NCBI GenBank assembly: GCA_024232355.1 | Contig: JAAEPW010001390.1 | Location: 1-57,067, forward strand | DNA: 57,067 bases | DNA from: Chloroflexota bacterium | GTDB taxonomy: Bacteria > Chloroflexota > Anaerolineae > B4-G1 | Reading direction: 5' to 3' | Part shown: piece after piece, positions 17,500 through 27,006 of the stretch | Layout: each line of letters begins with the position of its first letter | Position numbering within the stretch: the stretch's first letter is position 1 | Notes under the pieces: generated by a model | What the model saw: the letters and a program-made list of their open reading frames with translations, nothing else | Database searches by the model: none | What the model was told of the DNA's origin: nothing | Program-made: the position numbers and the translations under genes

Positions 17500-20400
17500 A
17501 TGAACCCAAGAACCACTGATTCCGCTCCACCGCTCAATTTCGGCGACCGCATCCGCGACCTGACGCAAGTCTTTATCGGGCGCGAGTGGCTGCTGCGCGA
17601 GGTGGATGACTTTGCCGCGCAGTCCCAGGATCGCTACCTGGTCATCACCGGCGAGCCGGGCATCGGCAAGAGCGCGGTAGCCGCGCGCCTGACCCAGGTG
17701 CGCGATATTCACGCCTACCACTTGTGCCAGGCCCGCCGTGGCGGCACGCTGGACCCAATCGAGTTCGTGCGCTCTCTTGGCCACCAACTGGTGCGCAGCC
17801 TGCCTGGCTTTGGCCGCCACGTGGTCGAGCAAAAGCCGGTACACATCGACGTCCGTATCAACGTGGACCAAATGCAGGATGGCGCGGTCTATGGGGTGTA
17901 CGTCAACGAATTTGTTGCCCAGACCAAGTCCGCCGACGAGGCCTTTCAGTATCTAGTTCGCGAGCCGCTCAAGGCTTGGGCTGCCGACCGCCCGCCGAAC
18001 GATCCGGTGCTCTTGCTAGTGGATGCGCTGGACGAAGCCCTGCGCCTCGATCGCCATCCCAACATCGTCGACCTGATCGACTTCGCCCGCGACCTGCCCG
18101 ACGCGGTGCGCTGGGTGCTCACGTCCCGCCCCGGCGAGCACCTGCGCGTGCTTCCCGGCGCGCGGATCGTCATGCTCGACGATTCGGCGCAGAATATGGA
18201 CGATGTGCGCGCCTATGTGCGCGCAGTCCTGGCGGAACCGCAGGTCACCGCCGCGCTGCAATCCCAAGGAATGGGTGCATCCGCGTTGGGAGATGAACTG
18301 GTGCGCCGTTCGGGGGGCAACTTTTTATACCTGCGCTACGTACTCGATACCATCCGGCAGGATACCGTTGCCGGGCGACCGGTTGTCGCCCCGGAACAGT
18401 TGCCCGTGGGCCTGGACGGTGTGTACAGCGAGTTTCTCGACCGGGTACTGGCGCGCAGACCCAAGGATGAATGGCGGCGCGTGTACCGTCCGGTGTTGGG
18501 CCTGCTGGCGGTGGCGCAGGACGCACTGGATTTTGACCACTTGGTGGCTATGAGTGACGTCAAGGCCCAGGCCGTGAACGACGTGGTCACAGAACTGGAC
18601 CAATTTCTCGACGTGGTTCCCGGGGAAACCAAAACCGACTATCGCATCTACCACACCTCTTTCGCCGATTTTCTTACCGACCGGGCGCGCAACCGGGCCT
18701 ATTGGACAGATCCTGAGCATCATCATCGCCAGATCGCGAGTCACTATACTCAGAATTACGCCGGACGCTGGCCCGACTGTGACCTGTATGGCCTCAAGCA
18801 CTTGATCACACATCAGACGAACGCTCAAGACTGGGCAAGTGTGAGCACGCTGTTGACTGATTTCGACTTTATGGAGACCAAGTGTCGCGCCCTCTCGGTG
18901 TATGACCTGGAAGCCGACTACCGGGCAACACTGACTGATTGGGGCGGCACTGCTGATGATCGAGGGATGCTGAGTACCATCGAAGAGCGTCTACATTTGG
19001 AATCTCACCATATCCACCGCGCACCAGAGCTGCTCTTTCCCCACCTGTACAACCACCTGACCTGGCTGGACGCGCGCGACGGGCCGCTCCACACCTTGTG
19101 CGAACGCGCCCGACGTGAACGTGTTCAGGCCGGACGAGTCAACTGGTTGCGTATGATTCAGGATCCACGCCCGGCACCACCGCTCTGGTTGCGCACGTTG
19201 GAGGGACACGATGGGTCTGTGAATGCGGTGGCGGTGAGCGGGGACAGTGCGTACGTGGTCTCAGGGTCCTCCGACCATATGGTCAAGGTGTGGGAGCTAG
19301 AAACGGGGCTGCTGCTGCGCACCCTGGGAGGCCACACGTCTTGGGTAAGGTCGGTGGCGGTGAGCGGGGACAGTGCGTACGTGGTCTCAGGGTCCTCCGA
19401 CAAGACGGTCAAGGTGTGGGAGCTGGAAACTGGGCGCCTGCTGCGCACCCTGGAAGACCATACCGAGGAAGTACAGTCAGTGGCGGTGAGTGGGGATGGA
19501 GCACACGTCGTCTCTGGATCCGACGACCATATGGTCAAGGTGTGGGAGCTGAAAACGGGGCGCCTGCTGCGCACCCTGGGAGGCCACACGGGGGCAGTCA
19601 GGTCGGTGGCGGTGAGTGGGGACAGTGCGTACGTGGTCTCAGGGTCCTCCGACAAGACGGTCAAGGTGTGGGAGCTGGAAACGGGGCGGCTGTTACGTAC
19701 CCTGGAAGGCCATACGTTAGGGGTAGTGTCGGTGGCGGTGAGCGGGGACAGTGCGTACGTGGTCTCAGCCGACAAGACGGTCAAGGTGTGGGAGCTGGAA
19801 ACGGGACGTCCGCTGCGCACCCTGGAAGGACACACGAAGGGGGTGTATTCGGTGGCGATGAGTGGCGACGGTGCACACGTCATCTCTGGGTCATATGACC
19901 AAACGGTCAAGGTGTGGGAGCTGGAAACAGGGCGGCTGCTGCGATCCCTGGAAGGACACACGAAATCTGTGGAGTCGGTGGCGGTGAGCGGGGACGGAGC
20001 GCACGTCGTCTCCGGGTCCTCCGACAAGACGGTCAAGGTGTGGGAACTGAAAACTGGGTGCCTGCTGCGCACCCTGGGAGGCCACATGGAGTCCGTAGAG
20101 TCAGTGGCGGTGAGCGAGGACAGTGCATACGTGGTCTCCGGGTCGGTGGATTCCACAGTTAAGGTGTGGGAGCTGGAAACGGGGCGACTGCTGCACGCCC
20201 TGGAAGGCCACACGGGGTCTGTCTGGTCGGTGGCTGTGAGTGCGAACGGAGTGCACGTCGTCTCTGGGGCCGAAGACAATACAATCAAGGTGTGGGAACT
20301 GGGAATGGGGCGACTACTGTGCTCCCTGGATGGCCACACGGGGGCAGTCAGGTCGGTGGCGGTGAGTGGGGACGGAGCGCATCTAGTATCCGGGTCTATG

Positions 20401-21831
20401 GACAATACAGTCAAGGTGTGGGATCTGGAAACAGGGCGGCTGCTGCGATCCCTGGAAGGCCACGCGGGGGCAGTCAGGTCGGTGGTGGTGAGTAGGGACG
20501 GAGCGCACGTCGTCTCCGGGTCTATGGACAATATAGTCAAGGTGTGGGAACTGGAAACGGGGCGGCTGTTGCGCTCCCTGAAAGGCCACACGAAATCTGT
20601 GGAGTCGGTGGCGGTGAGCGGGGACGGAGCGCACGTCGTCTCCGGGTCCGCAGACTCCACGGTCAAGGTGTGGGAACTGGAAACGGGGCGGCTGCTGCGC
20701 TCCCTGGAAAGCCACACAGCTTGGGTCAGTTCGGTGGCGGTGACGCCGGATGGGACACAAGTTGTCTCTGGGATCTATGGGAAAGTCAAGGTGTGGGAGC
20801 TGGAAACGGGGCGGCTGTTACGCACCCTGGAAGGCCACACGGGGAATGTGAATGCAGTGGCGGTGAGTGGGGACGGAGTGTACGTCATCTCCGGGTCCTC
20901 TGACCAAACGATCAAGGTGTGGGATCTGGAAATGGGGCGACTACTGCGATCCTTGGAAGGCCACACTGGGAGAGTATGGTCGGTGACGGTGAGTGGGGAC
21001 GGAGCACACGTCATCTCCGGGTCAAGAGACCAGACGGTCAAGGTGTGGGAGGCGGATTCAGGGCAACTGCTGCGATCCTTGGAAGGCCACACGGGGGAGA
21101 TAATGTCGGTGGCGGTGAGTAGGGATGGAGCACACATCGTCTCTGGATCTGGAGGATTACTATTCCGCGACTATACGATCAGGGTGTGGGAACTGGAAAC
21201 GGGACGGCTGCTGCGCTCCCTGGAAGGCCACAGGGGGGAGGTAATGTCGGTGGCGGTGAGTGGGGACGGAGCACACGTCGCCTCTGGGTCACGAGACTAT
21301 ACGGTCAAGGTGTGGGAGCTGGAAACGGGGCTGCTGCTGCGCTCTCTGGAAGGCCACACAGATGGGGTATGGTCGGTGGCAGTGAGTGGGGACGGTGTGC
21401 ACGTCGTCTCCGGGTCCTCTGACCAAACGGTCAAGGTATGGGAGCTAGAAACGGGGCGGATGCTGCGCTCCCTGGAAGGCCACACGGGGTCAGTATGGTC
21501 GGTGGCGGTGAGTGGGGACGGAGCGTACATCATCTCCGGGTCTAACGACAATACGGTAAAGGTGTGGGAACTGGAAACGGGGCGGTTGCTGCGCTCCCTG
21601 GAAGGCCACACGGGGTATGTAATGTCGGTGGCGGTGAGTGGGGACGGAGCGCACGTCGTCTCTGGGTCCTGGGACAAAACGATTAGAGTATGGAGTTTGG
21701 TAACAGGAGAATTTCGCGAGTTGTTTGGAAACGACGCGCCTATCTACAATGTCGCGCTATCGCCAGACGGGCACTGGTTGTCTTGTGGGGACATGTTTGG
21801 CCGGGTGTGGATCTTTGAATGGGTAAAGTGA
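17500..21831 (+). CDS. STAND ATPase with 21-blade WD40 sensor
   Basis: A 1443-residue protein starting at ATG 17500 (AGGA five bases upstream; the frame is open upstream into the preceding region but has no good start there). Residues 20-35 have the family signature FIGREWLLREVD. Walker A GEPGIGKS is at 51-58 and Walker B LLLVDALDE at 171-179. Residues about 115-138 contain an internal hairpin-like segment (INVDQMQDGAVYGVYV). A helical linker follows, including CDLYGLKHL. From about residue 566 there are 20 regular WD40 units and one degenerate closing unit, 21 in all, enough for three seven-blade propellers. WD40 propellers bind the trigger; the ATPase then oligomerises. No effector domain is fused, so it must recruit one. 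Confidence 0.92.
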   Translation: MNPRTTDSAPPLNFGDRIRDLTQVFIGREWLLREVDDFAAQSQDRYLVITGEPGIGKSAVAARLTQVRDIHAYHLCQARRGGTLDPIEFVRSLGHQLVRSLPGFGRHVVEQKPVHIDVRINVDQMQDGAVYGVYVNEFVAQTKSADEAFQYLVREPLKAWAADRPPNDPVLLLVDALDEALRLDRHPNIVDLIDFARDLPDAVRWVLTSRPGEHLRVLPGARIVMLDDSAQNMDDVRAYVRAVLAEPQVTAALQSQGMGASALGDELVRRSGGNFLYLRYVLDTIRQDTVAGRPVVAPEQLPVGLDGVYSEFLDRVLARRPKDEWRRVYRPVLGLLAVAQDALDFDHLVAMSDVKAQAVNDVVTELDQFLDVVPGETKTDYRIYHTSFADFLTDRARNRAYWTDPEHHHRQIASHYTQNYAGRWPDCDLYGLKHLITHQTNAQDWASVSTLLTDFDFMETKCRALSVYDLEADYRATLTDWGGTADDRGMLSTIEERLHLESHHIHRAPELLFPHLYNHLTWLDARDGPLHTLCERARRERVQAGRVNWLRMIQDPRPAPPLWLRTLEGHDGSVNAVAVSGDSAYVVSGSSDHMVKVWELETGLLLRTLGGHTSWVRSVAVSGDSAYVVSGSSDKTVKVWELETGRLLRTLEDHTEEVQSVAVSGDGAHVVSGSDDHMVKVWELKTGRLLRTLGGHTGAVRSVAVSGDSAYVVSGSSDKTVKVWELETGRLLRTLEGHTLGVVSVAVSGDSAYVVSADKTVKVWELETGRPLRTLEGHTKGVYSVAMSGDGAHVISGSYDQTVKVWELETGRLLRSLEGHTKSVESVAVSGDGAHVVSGSSDKTVKVWELKTGCLLRTLGGHMESVESVAVSEDSAYVVSGSVDSTVKVWELETGRLLHALEGHTGSVWSVAVSANGVHVVSGAEDNTIKVWELGMGRLLCSLDGHTGAVRSVAVSGDGAHLVSGSMDNTVKVWDLETGRLLRSLEGHAGAVRSVVVSRDGAHVVSGSMDNIVKVWELETGRLLRSLKGHTKSVESVAVSGDGAHVVSGSADSTVKVWELETGRLLRSLESHTAWVSSVAVTPDGTQVVSGIYGKVKVWELETGRLLRTLEGHTGNVNAVAVSGDGVYVISGSSDQTIKVWDLEMGRLLRSLEGHTGRVWSVTVSGDGAHVISGSRDQTVKVWEADSGQLLRSLEGHTGEIMSVAVSRDGAHIVSGSGGLLFRDYTIRVWELETGRLLRSLEGHRGEVMSVAVSGDGAHVASGSRDYTVKVWELETGLLLRSLEGHTDGVWSVAVSGDGVHVVSGSSDQTVKVWELETGRMLRSLEGHTGSVWSVAVSGDGAYIISGSNDNTVKVWELETGRLLRSLEGHTGYVMSVAVSGDGAHVVSGSWDKTIRVWSLVTGEFRELFGNDAPIYNVALSPDGHWLSCGDMFGRVWIFEWVK
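19195..21690 (+). repeat. tandem 126-bp WD40 repeats, near identical
   Basis: About 20 units of roughly 126 bp encode SLEGHTGxVxSVAVSGDGAH-type blades. Whole stretches such as the codons for TVKVWELETGRLLR recur almost unchanged. Variation concentrates in the few codons at blade-surface positions (after EGHT and around the SGSxD turn). One unit (near 19740) is shorter and one (near 21150) has an insertion, as expected from repeat slippage. Confidence 0.9.
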
Positions 21832-21840
21832 ATCGCAGAA

Positions 21841-21874
21841 GCACTGAAAGGGATAAGTTCACTGAATGTAGCGT
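21841..21874 (+). repeat. dispersed intergenic element, copy 1
   Basis: GCACTGAAAGGGATAAG followed by TCACTGAATG lies just after the WD40 gene stop. Similar sequence occurs at 45214-45247 after a WD40 pseudogene and, more diverged, at 51001-51030 after another STAND gene. Confidence 0.5.
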
Positions 21875-21916
21875 TATCAGTGTGCTCACCTATCTTCAAT
21901 AATCTGGGAGGGATGA

Positions 21917-24900
21917 ATGCAACAAACGGTACTCGGCTTTAGCGTCACCATCGCCAACCGCACCCGCGACTTTGTTGGCCGCGAGTGGGTCTTTACCGAG
22001 ATCGACGGGTGGTTGGCCGACCCCGACGGGCCACGCTACTTTATCATCACCGGTGAGCCAGGCATCGGCGAGACGGCGATTGCTGCCCGGCTGGCCCAAT
22101 TCTCGGATGGCGCTGCCTCTACGGCTGCCAGCGCCAGGCTGTGTGGTGGTTTTCTTAGCGCGATCCACTTTTGCAGCGCGCGCAACGGCGGGTGGATCTC
22201 GCCCACTGGCTTTGCCCGCTCGTTGAGCGCGCAACTGGCAGCGCGCTATCCTGCTTTTGCGCAAGCCATTGCGTCGGGTCTGCAAATTCAGGTCGAGCAG
22301 ACGGTTGGCACCAACCTGGGCTCCATCATTGGCGCGCAGATCTCGAACTATTACGCCGAAAGTCCCGAGGCGGTCTTTGATGACCTGGTGCGGCAGCCGT
22401 TACGAGCCTTGTGCCAGACCGGCGATGTGACCGGGTCACTGGTGATCCTGGTGGATGGCCTGGACGAGTCGTTGAGTTACAGTGGGCACGCGAACATTGT
22501 GCGGCTGTTGGCGGCTTGTGGCGATTTCCCGCCTCAAGCGCGCTTTCTGATCACGTCGCGGCCAATAGACGCCGTCTTGGACCGGTTCCGGCCCTTTGAT
22601 CCGTTCATCCTGTACGCCCGCAGCGAGGAGAACCAACGCGACCTGCGCGCATACGTGCGGCAGCGGTTCGAGGCGTCCGAAACGTTGCGCGCGGCTGCCG
22701 GTAGCCAGGCCCAGGTGAAGCGCACCGTCGACAGCCTGGTCGAACGCAGCAGTGGCAACTTTTTGGTGATCTCTCAAGTGCTGAACAGCATCGAGCGGGA
22801 CGAGATGAGCCTGGCCGATCCAGACGCGCTGCCCGCCGAACTGCAAGACCTGTATGCCTGGTTCCTGGACCGCCTGGTCCGGGACAATATGCGCACCTGG
22901 CGCAAGCTCTACCGCCCGGTGATGGGGACTTTGGCCGTCGCTCAGGAGCCGGTGGATGTTTCGGTCCTTTCTCGATGGACTGGCCTGTCCGGGGAGCAGG
23001 TTTCCGACGCGCTTCACGATCTGCGCGAGTTTCTCGACCCGGCGCTGGATGGGCGCTGCCGACTGTACCACGAGTCGGTGGTCGATTTTCTAACCGGCGA
23101 CCAGGCGGGGCACTATACCATTGATACAACAGAGGTCCACCGCCGGATCACGACGACCTATACCAGGCAATTCATCGAGCGTGAGGAAGCATGGTCCAAC
23201 TGCGATACATATGGCCTACGCCACTTGGCGGTGCACCTGTTTGTGAGTGGACAGACTGAGACTCTGCAAGGATTGCTATTCAATTTCGACTGGTTGCAGG
23301 CCAAGTTGGATGCTACCGATATTGCAGCCCTACTTGCGGACTCGAAGCATTTGCCAGATGATGAGAACGTGCAATTAGTACAAGAAGCGATCCGACTGGC
23401 AGCACATATTCTGGCGTGGGACAAGACACAACTGGCCGGGCAGCTACTAGGTCGCTTGCTGTCCTCCAAAGAGCACAATATCCAAGTGCTGCTTAAGAGA
23501 GCGAGAGAATGGCAAGGTGCCTCCTGGCTACGCCCTCTGATGCCTACCCTGATGCCACCGGGAGGGCCGCTGCTGCGTACCCTGACGGGCCACACGGATG
23601 GGGTTGATGCAGTGGCGGTAACAGCGGACGGACGGCTGGCCATCTCTGCTTCAAACGACGAGACTCTCAGGGTGTGGGACCTGGAGCGAGGGGAGGAGCT
23701 AGGCACTTTCACGGGTCACAGTGGAAGTGTCACCGCAGTGACAATGACAGCAATCGGACGGGTAGCCATCTCCGCTTCTTGGGATAGCACGCTCAAGGTG
23801 TGGGACTTGGAGCGTGGGGAGGAAGTACGCACTCTAACGGGCCATACGGGTAGGGTCAATGCGGTGGCGGTGACAGCGGATGGGCGGCTGGCTATCTCCG
23901 GTGCATCCGATGGCACGCTCAAAGTGTGGGACGTAGGGCGCGGGGAGGAACTACTCTCCCTGGCAGGACATATCGGAGGCGTAACGGCGGTAGCGATAAC
24001 ACCGGCTGGACGACGGGCGATATCCGCTTCATTTGATCACACGCTCAAGATTTGGGATTTGGAGAGTGGGCGGGGGATCTGCACTCTCTCGGGACACACA
24101 AGATCGGTCAATGCGGTGGCGATGACAGCGGATGGGCGGCTGGCCATCTCTGCTTCAGACGACGAGACTCTCAGGGTGTGGGATCTGGAGCGAGGGGAGG
24201 AGCTACGCACCTTGACTGGCCACAGTCTTGGAGTTAATGCAGTGGCAGTGACAGCAGACAGAAAGCGGGCTATCTCTGCTTCTTGGGATAGCACACTCAA
24301 GGTATGGGACTTGGAGCGCGGGGAGGAAGTGCGTACTCTAACGGGCCACACGGGTGGGGTTCATGGGGTGGTAGCGACGGCGGACGGACGACGGGCTGTC
24401 TCCTGTTCCTGGGACAGCACACTCAAAGTTTGGGATATTTCGACTGGAACCGAGCGTAGGGAGGAGTTGCACGCCCAGACCGGTCACAGTGGAAGGGTTT
24501 GGACAGTGGCAGTTGCACTAGACATGCGGCTGGCTGTCTCCGGCGCAGACGATAGCACGCTCAAAGTATGGGACCTGGAGCGAGGGGAGGAGCTACGTAC
24601 CCTGATTGGCCACAGTCGTGGAGTTACTGCAGTGGTGGTGACGCCCGACGGGCGGCGGGCCATCTCTGCTTCAGGAGACAGCACACTTAAGGTGTGGGAA
24701 CTGGAGCGAGGGGAAGAACTGCGCACCTTGGTCGGCCACAGCAAAAGTGTCTTGGCAGTAACACTGACAGTAGATGGGCGGAGAGTTATCTCTGCCTCAT
24801 CCGACGGCACACTCAAAGTATGGGACCTAGAGCGCGGGGAGGAGCTGCGCACCTTGACGGGCCACACGGCTTCAGTCTTTGCGGTGACAGTGACGCCAGA

Positions 24901-25351
24901 CGGGGCGCAGGTGGTGTCTGGGTCCGATGACAAGACGGTCAAGGTGTGGAATCTGGCAACGGGGCGGCTGATGCACTCTCTGAAAGGCCACACGCGGAGA
25001 GTGAATGCCGTGGCCGTGACGCCGGACGGGGCGCAGATAGTGTCCGGCTCCCATGACGAGACAGTCAAAGTATGGGACCTGGAACGTAGGGAGGAACTGC
25101 GCACCTTGACCGGTCACAGGTATCCTGTCCAAGCAGTGACGGTGACCCCGGATGGGCGGCTGGTCATCTCGGCTTCATCCGATGGGACTCTCAGGGTGTG
25201 GGATTTACAGAGAGGGGACACCATCGCCATGTTCAATGGAGACCAAGGGCTCAATACCTGTGTCGTTGCACCGGATGGGAAGACCATTGTGGTAGGCGAA
25301 GTGTCGGGTCAGGTACATTTCCTGCGCCTGGAAGGGCTGGATAATGTGTGA
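21917..25351 (+). CDS. STAND-WD40 protein with a lost Walker A lysine
   Basis: This 1144-residue protein starts at ATG 21917 after GGGAGG. The signature DFVGREWVFTEID (18-30) leads to GEPGIGET at 46-53: residue 52 is Glu where Lys is required, from one base change (AAG to GAG at 22070-22072). Walker B LVILVDGLDE (175-184) and TSRPIDAV remain. The linker CDTYGLRHL lies near 428. From about 554 there are 13 regular WD40 units plus a degenerate last one, 14 in all, consistent with two seven-blade propellers; the units read TLTGHTGxVNAVAVTADGR. Without the lysine, ATP binding should be poor, so the protein may be a decoy, a constitutive form or a non-functional allele. It is a paralogue of the preceding gene with different blade chemistry. 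Confidence 0.9.
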   Translation: MQQTVLGFSVTIANRTRDFVGREWVFTEIDGWLADPDGPRYFIITGEPGIGETAIAARLAQFSDGAASTAASARLCGGFLSAIHFCSARNGGWISPTGFARSLSAQLAARYPAFAQAIASGLQIQVEQTVGTNLGSIIGAQISNYYAESPEAVFDDLVRQPLRALCQTGDVTGSLVILVDGLDESLSYSGHANIVRLLAACGDFPPQARFLITSRPIDAVLDRFRPFDPFILYARSEENQRDLRAYVRQRFEASETLRAAAGSQAQVKRTVDSLVERSSGNFLVISQVLNSIERDEMSLADPDALPAELQDLYAWFLDRLVRDNMRTWRKLYRPVMGTLAVAQEPVDVSVLSRWTGLSGEQVSDALHDLREFLDPALDGRCRLYHESVVDFLTGDQAGHYTIDTTEVHRRITTTYTRQFIEREEAWSNCDTYGLRHLAVHLFVSGQTETLQGLLFNFDWLQAKLDATDIAALLADSKHLPDDENVQLVQEAIRLAAHILAWDKTQLAGQLLGRLLSSKEHNIQVLLKRAREWQGASWLRPLMPTLMPPGGPLLRTLTGHTDGVDAVAVTADGRLAISASNDETLRVWDLERGEELGTFTGHSGSVTAVTMTAIGRVAISASWDSTLKVWDLERGEEVRTLTGHTGRVNAVAVTADGRLAISGASDGTLKVWDVGRGEELLSLAGHIGGVTAVAITPAGRRAISASFDHTLKIWDLESGRGICTLSGHTRSVNAVAMTADGRLAISASDDETLRVWDLERGEELRTLTGHSLGVNAVAVTADRKRAISASWDSTLKVWDLERGEEVRTLTGHTGGVHGVVATADGRRAVSCSWDSTLKVWDISTGTERREELHAQTGHSGRVWTVAVALDMRLAVSGADDSTLKVWDLERGEELRTLIGHSRGVTAVVVTPDGRRAISASGDSTLKVWELERGEELRTLVGHSKSVLAVTLTVDGRRVISASSDGTLKVWDLERGEELRTLTGHTASVFAVTVTPDGAQVVSGSDDKTVKVWNLATGRLMHSLKGHTRRVNAVAVTPDGAQIVSGSHDETVKVWDLERREELRTLTGHRYPVQAVTVTPDGRLVISASSDGTLRVWDLQRGDTIAMFNGDQGLNTCVVAPDGKTIVVGEVSGQVHFLRLEGLDNV

Positions 25352-25386
25352 ACATCTGAACACGAACTGCTTGATCGGGTAAATAG

Positions 25387-25503
25387 ATGCCACAAGCGTA
25401 CCTCGATTTCTCTTCCTGCATCGCGGAGCACTCCCGCGACTTTGTCGGGCGCGAGTGGGCCTTTGCCGAGAGATCAATCGCTGGCTGGCCGACCCGATGG
25501 ACA
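25387..25503 (+). pseudogene. relic of a STAND ATPase 5' end
   Basis: From ATG 25387 the sequence encodes a start like that of the neighbouring STAND proteins, including HSRDFVGREWAFAE, then one base too many shifts the frame, after which INRWLADP continues in the shifted frame. Nothing of the ATPase remains. The next 150 bases before the clostripain gene contain no clear gene. Confidence 0.7.
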
Positions 25504-25661
25504 TAGATCAAATCTGTAGAGGCACTGTTCAACTGAAAACAAGATATCGACAAGAGCAAAAAGTATCGATTCAGTTCGTAGAAACTCGTTCGACCGATAC
25601 TCTTTTGAGGATGCGCAAGTAGAAGACTTGCAACAAGCTATTGTGAAAGGGGAAAGTGAAC

Positions 25662-26981
25662 ATGACGATTCAGAAAGCACAATGGGCGGCTCTTGTTTAC
25701 ATTGCAGCTCACAACAATCTAGAAAATCTGGGCCGGCGCAGTTTGGATCAAATCCTGGGCGCGGGCAGCACGTCGCAACTCAAGCTGACGGCTCTCTATG
25801 ACCGGCCCGGCGGCACAACACGCTATATTGCTGGAGAACCAGGCCAGGCAGCCATCGAGGAGCCATTGAGCCGCTTCGACTCTGGCGATCCCGACGCGCT
25901 CTTGGAGACGGCACGCTGGGCCTTTGAGCAGTGTCCGGCAGAACGGTACGCCCTGGTCCTGTGGAGCCACGGCAGCGGCTGGCGCCCCGAGGACCGCGCC
26001 GGCGGCGAATTCCTCTCGGCCTGGACGCCTGATGAACTGGCCCGCATCGCGCGGGAGGCACGAGGCGACGACGTCGTCTCTGTCAACGAGCTAACCCAGC
26101 GCGCGGGACGTGGTGGCAGCATGGCCCTATTCCGCACCACGCTGGCCCGTATCCTCCGCCAGGACGATCCCGCCGAGCGCGCTATCTGCTTCGACGACGG
26201 CTCCCGCCACTCGCTGGACATGCTGGAGCTGGAGCGAGTCGCGCGCGAGGTACAAGCCATCATCGGTCAGCCCCTCGACCTGCTGGGAATGGACGCCTGC
26301 GTGATGGCGACGCTGGAGGTTGCCTGCCAGGTGCGGGACCATGTTCGCTATCTCGTCGCCTCGGAGGAGTTGGTGCCGGGTCGCAGTTGGCCCTACGACA
26401 CCATCCTCGGCGCGCTGCGCGCCGAGCCGGTGACCTCGGCGCGTGATCTAGCAACACTGGTGGTGCAGCACTATGTCAACTATTACACCGCCAATCCACC
26501 ACCGATCAACGGCGGCGACGTGACCAAGGTCGCCCTCGACCTGGCGCAGATCGACGGATTGATCCAGGCTGCTGGCGGGCTGGGTGAGGCACTGCTGCAC
26601 GAGATCGACAGTCAGGCGGACCACCTCTGGGCCGCCCAGCGAGAGACGCAGCAGAAAGAGCAGTGGAAACGGCTGTACAAATACACAAAGTTCTACTACC
26701 ATCTGTGGGATATCGGCACGCTGGCGGAACGCCTGGTCGCGGACAGCGACAATGCGGCCGTCCGAGACGCGGCGCGTGGAGTCAATGCAGCGCTCCAACC
26801 GGGCGGCGCGGTCATCGCCAAAGGCCACCGCGGCGACTGGTTCGACGGCATCGGCGGGGTGTCGATCTACGCCGTGCCCCCCGGCGTGCAGCGAGTCTCG
26901 CCGTACTACGACGAGGTCGCCTTTGTCCAGTCGACCCGGTGGGGCGAGATGTTGGCGGCGTACCACGAGGCTTTGGCGTGA
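25662..26981 (+). CDS. clostripain-family (C11) cysteine protease
   Basis: A 439-residue clan CD peptidase. H103 in LVLWSHGSGW and C213 in LLGMDACVMATLE form the catalytic dyad of family C11, whose members usually cut after Arg or Lys. The N-terminus (WAALVYIAAHNNLENLG) matches the first beta strand and helix of the fold. There is no signal peptide, unlike secreted clostripain, so it acts in the cytosol. ATG 25662 is preferred; a GTG six bases upstream is possible, with AGGGG between 25647 and 25651. It is 25 bases before the CHAT protease gene and starts a likely five-gene operon with WD40 and STAND genes. It may be an executioner activated by the CHAT protease or the STAND switch. Confidence 0.9.
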   Translation: MTIQKAQWAALVYIAAHNNLENLGRRSLDQILGAGSTSQLKLTALYDRPGGTTRYIAGEPGQAAIEEPLSRFDSGDPDALLETARWAFEQCPAERYALVLWSHGSGWRPEDRAGGEFLSAWTPDELARIAREARGDDVVSVNELTQRAGRGGSMALFRTTLARILRQDDPAERAICFDDGSRHSLDMLELERVAREVQAIIGQPLDLLGMDACVMATLEVACQVRDHVRYLVASEELVPGRSWPYDTILGALRAEPVTSARDLATLVVQHYVNYYTANPPPINGGDVTKVALDLAQIDGLIQAAGGLGEALLHEIDSQADHLWAAQRETQQKEQWKRLYKYTKFYYHLWDIGTLAERLVADSDNAAVRDAARGVNAALQPGGAVIAKGHRGDWFDGIGGVSIYAVPPGVQRVSPYYDEVAFVQSTRWGEMLAAYHEALA

Positions 26982-27006
26982 AGAGAATTCAGACAGGGGG
27001 CGAGCG

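Noticed and set aside
19158..20717. Long minus-strand open frame (519 codons) opposite the WD40 repeats
   Set aside because: It mirrors the GC-rich repeated codons of the real gene, has no ribosome site and encodes only repeated Ser/Thr/Pro patterns.
19195..21690. Regular spacing suggesting a CRISPR array
   Set aside because: The 126-base period and open frame are those of WD40 blades; there are no spacers.
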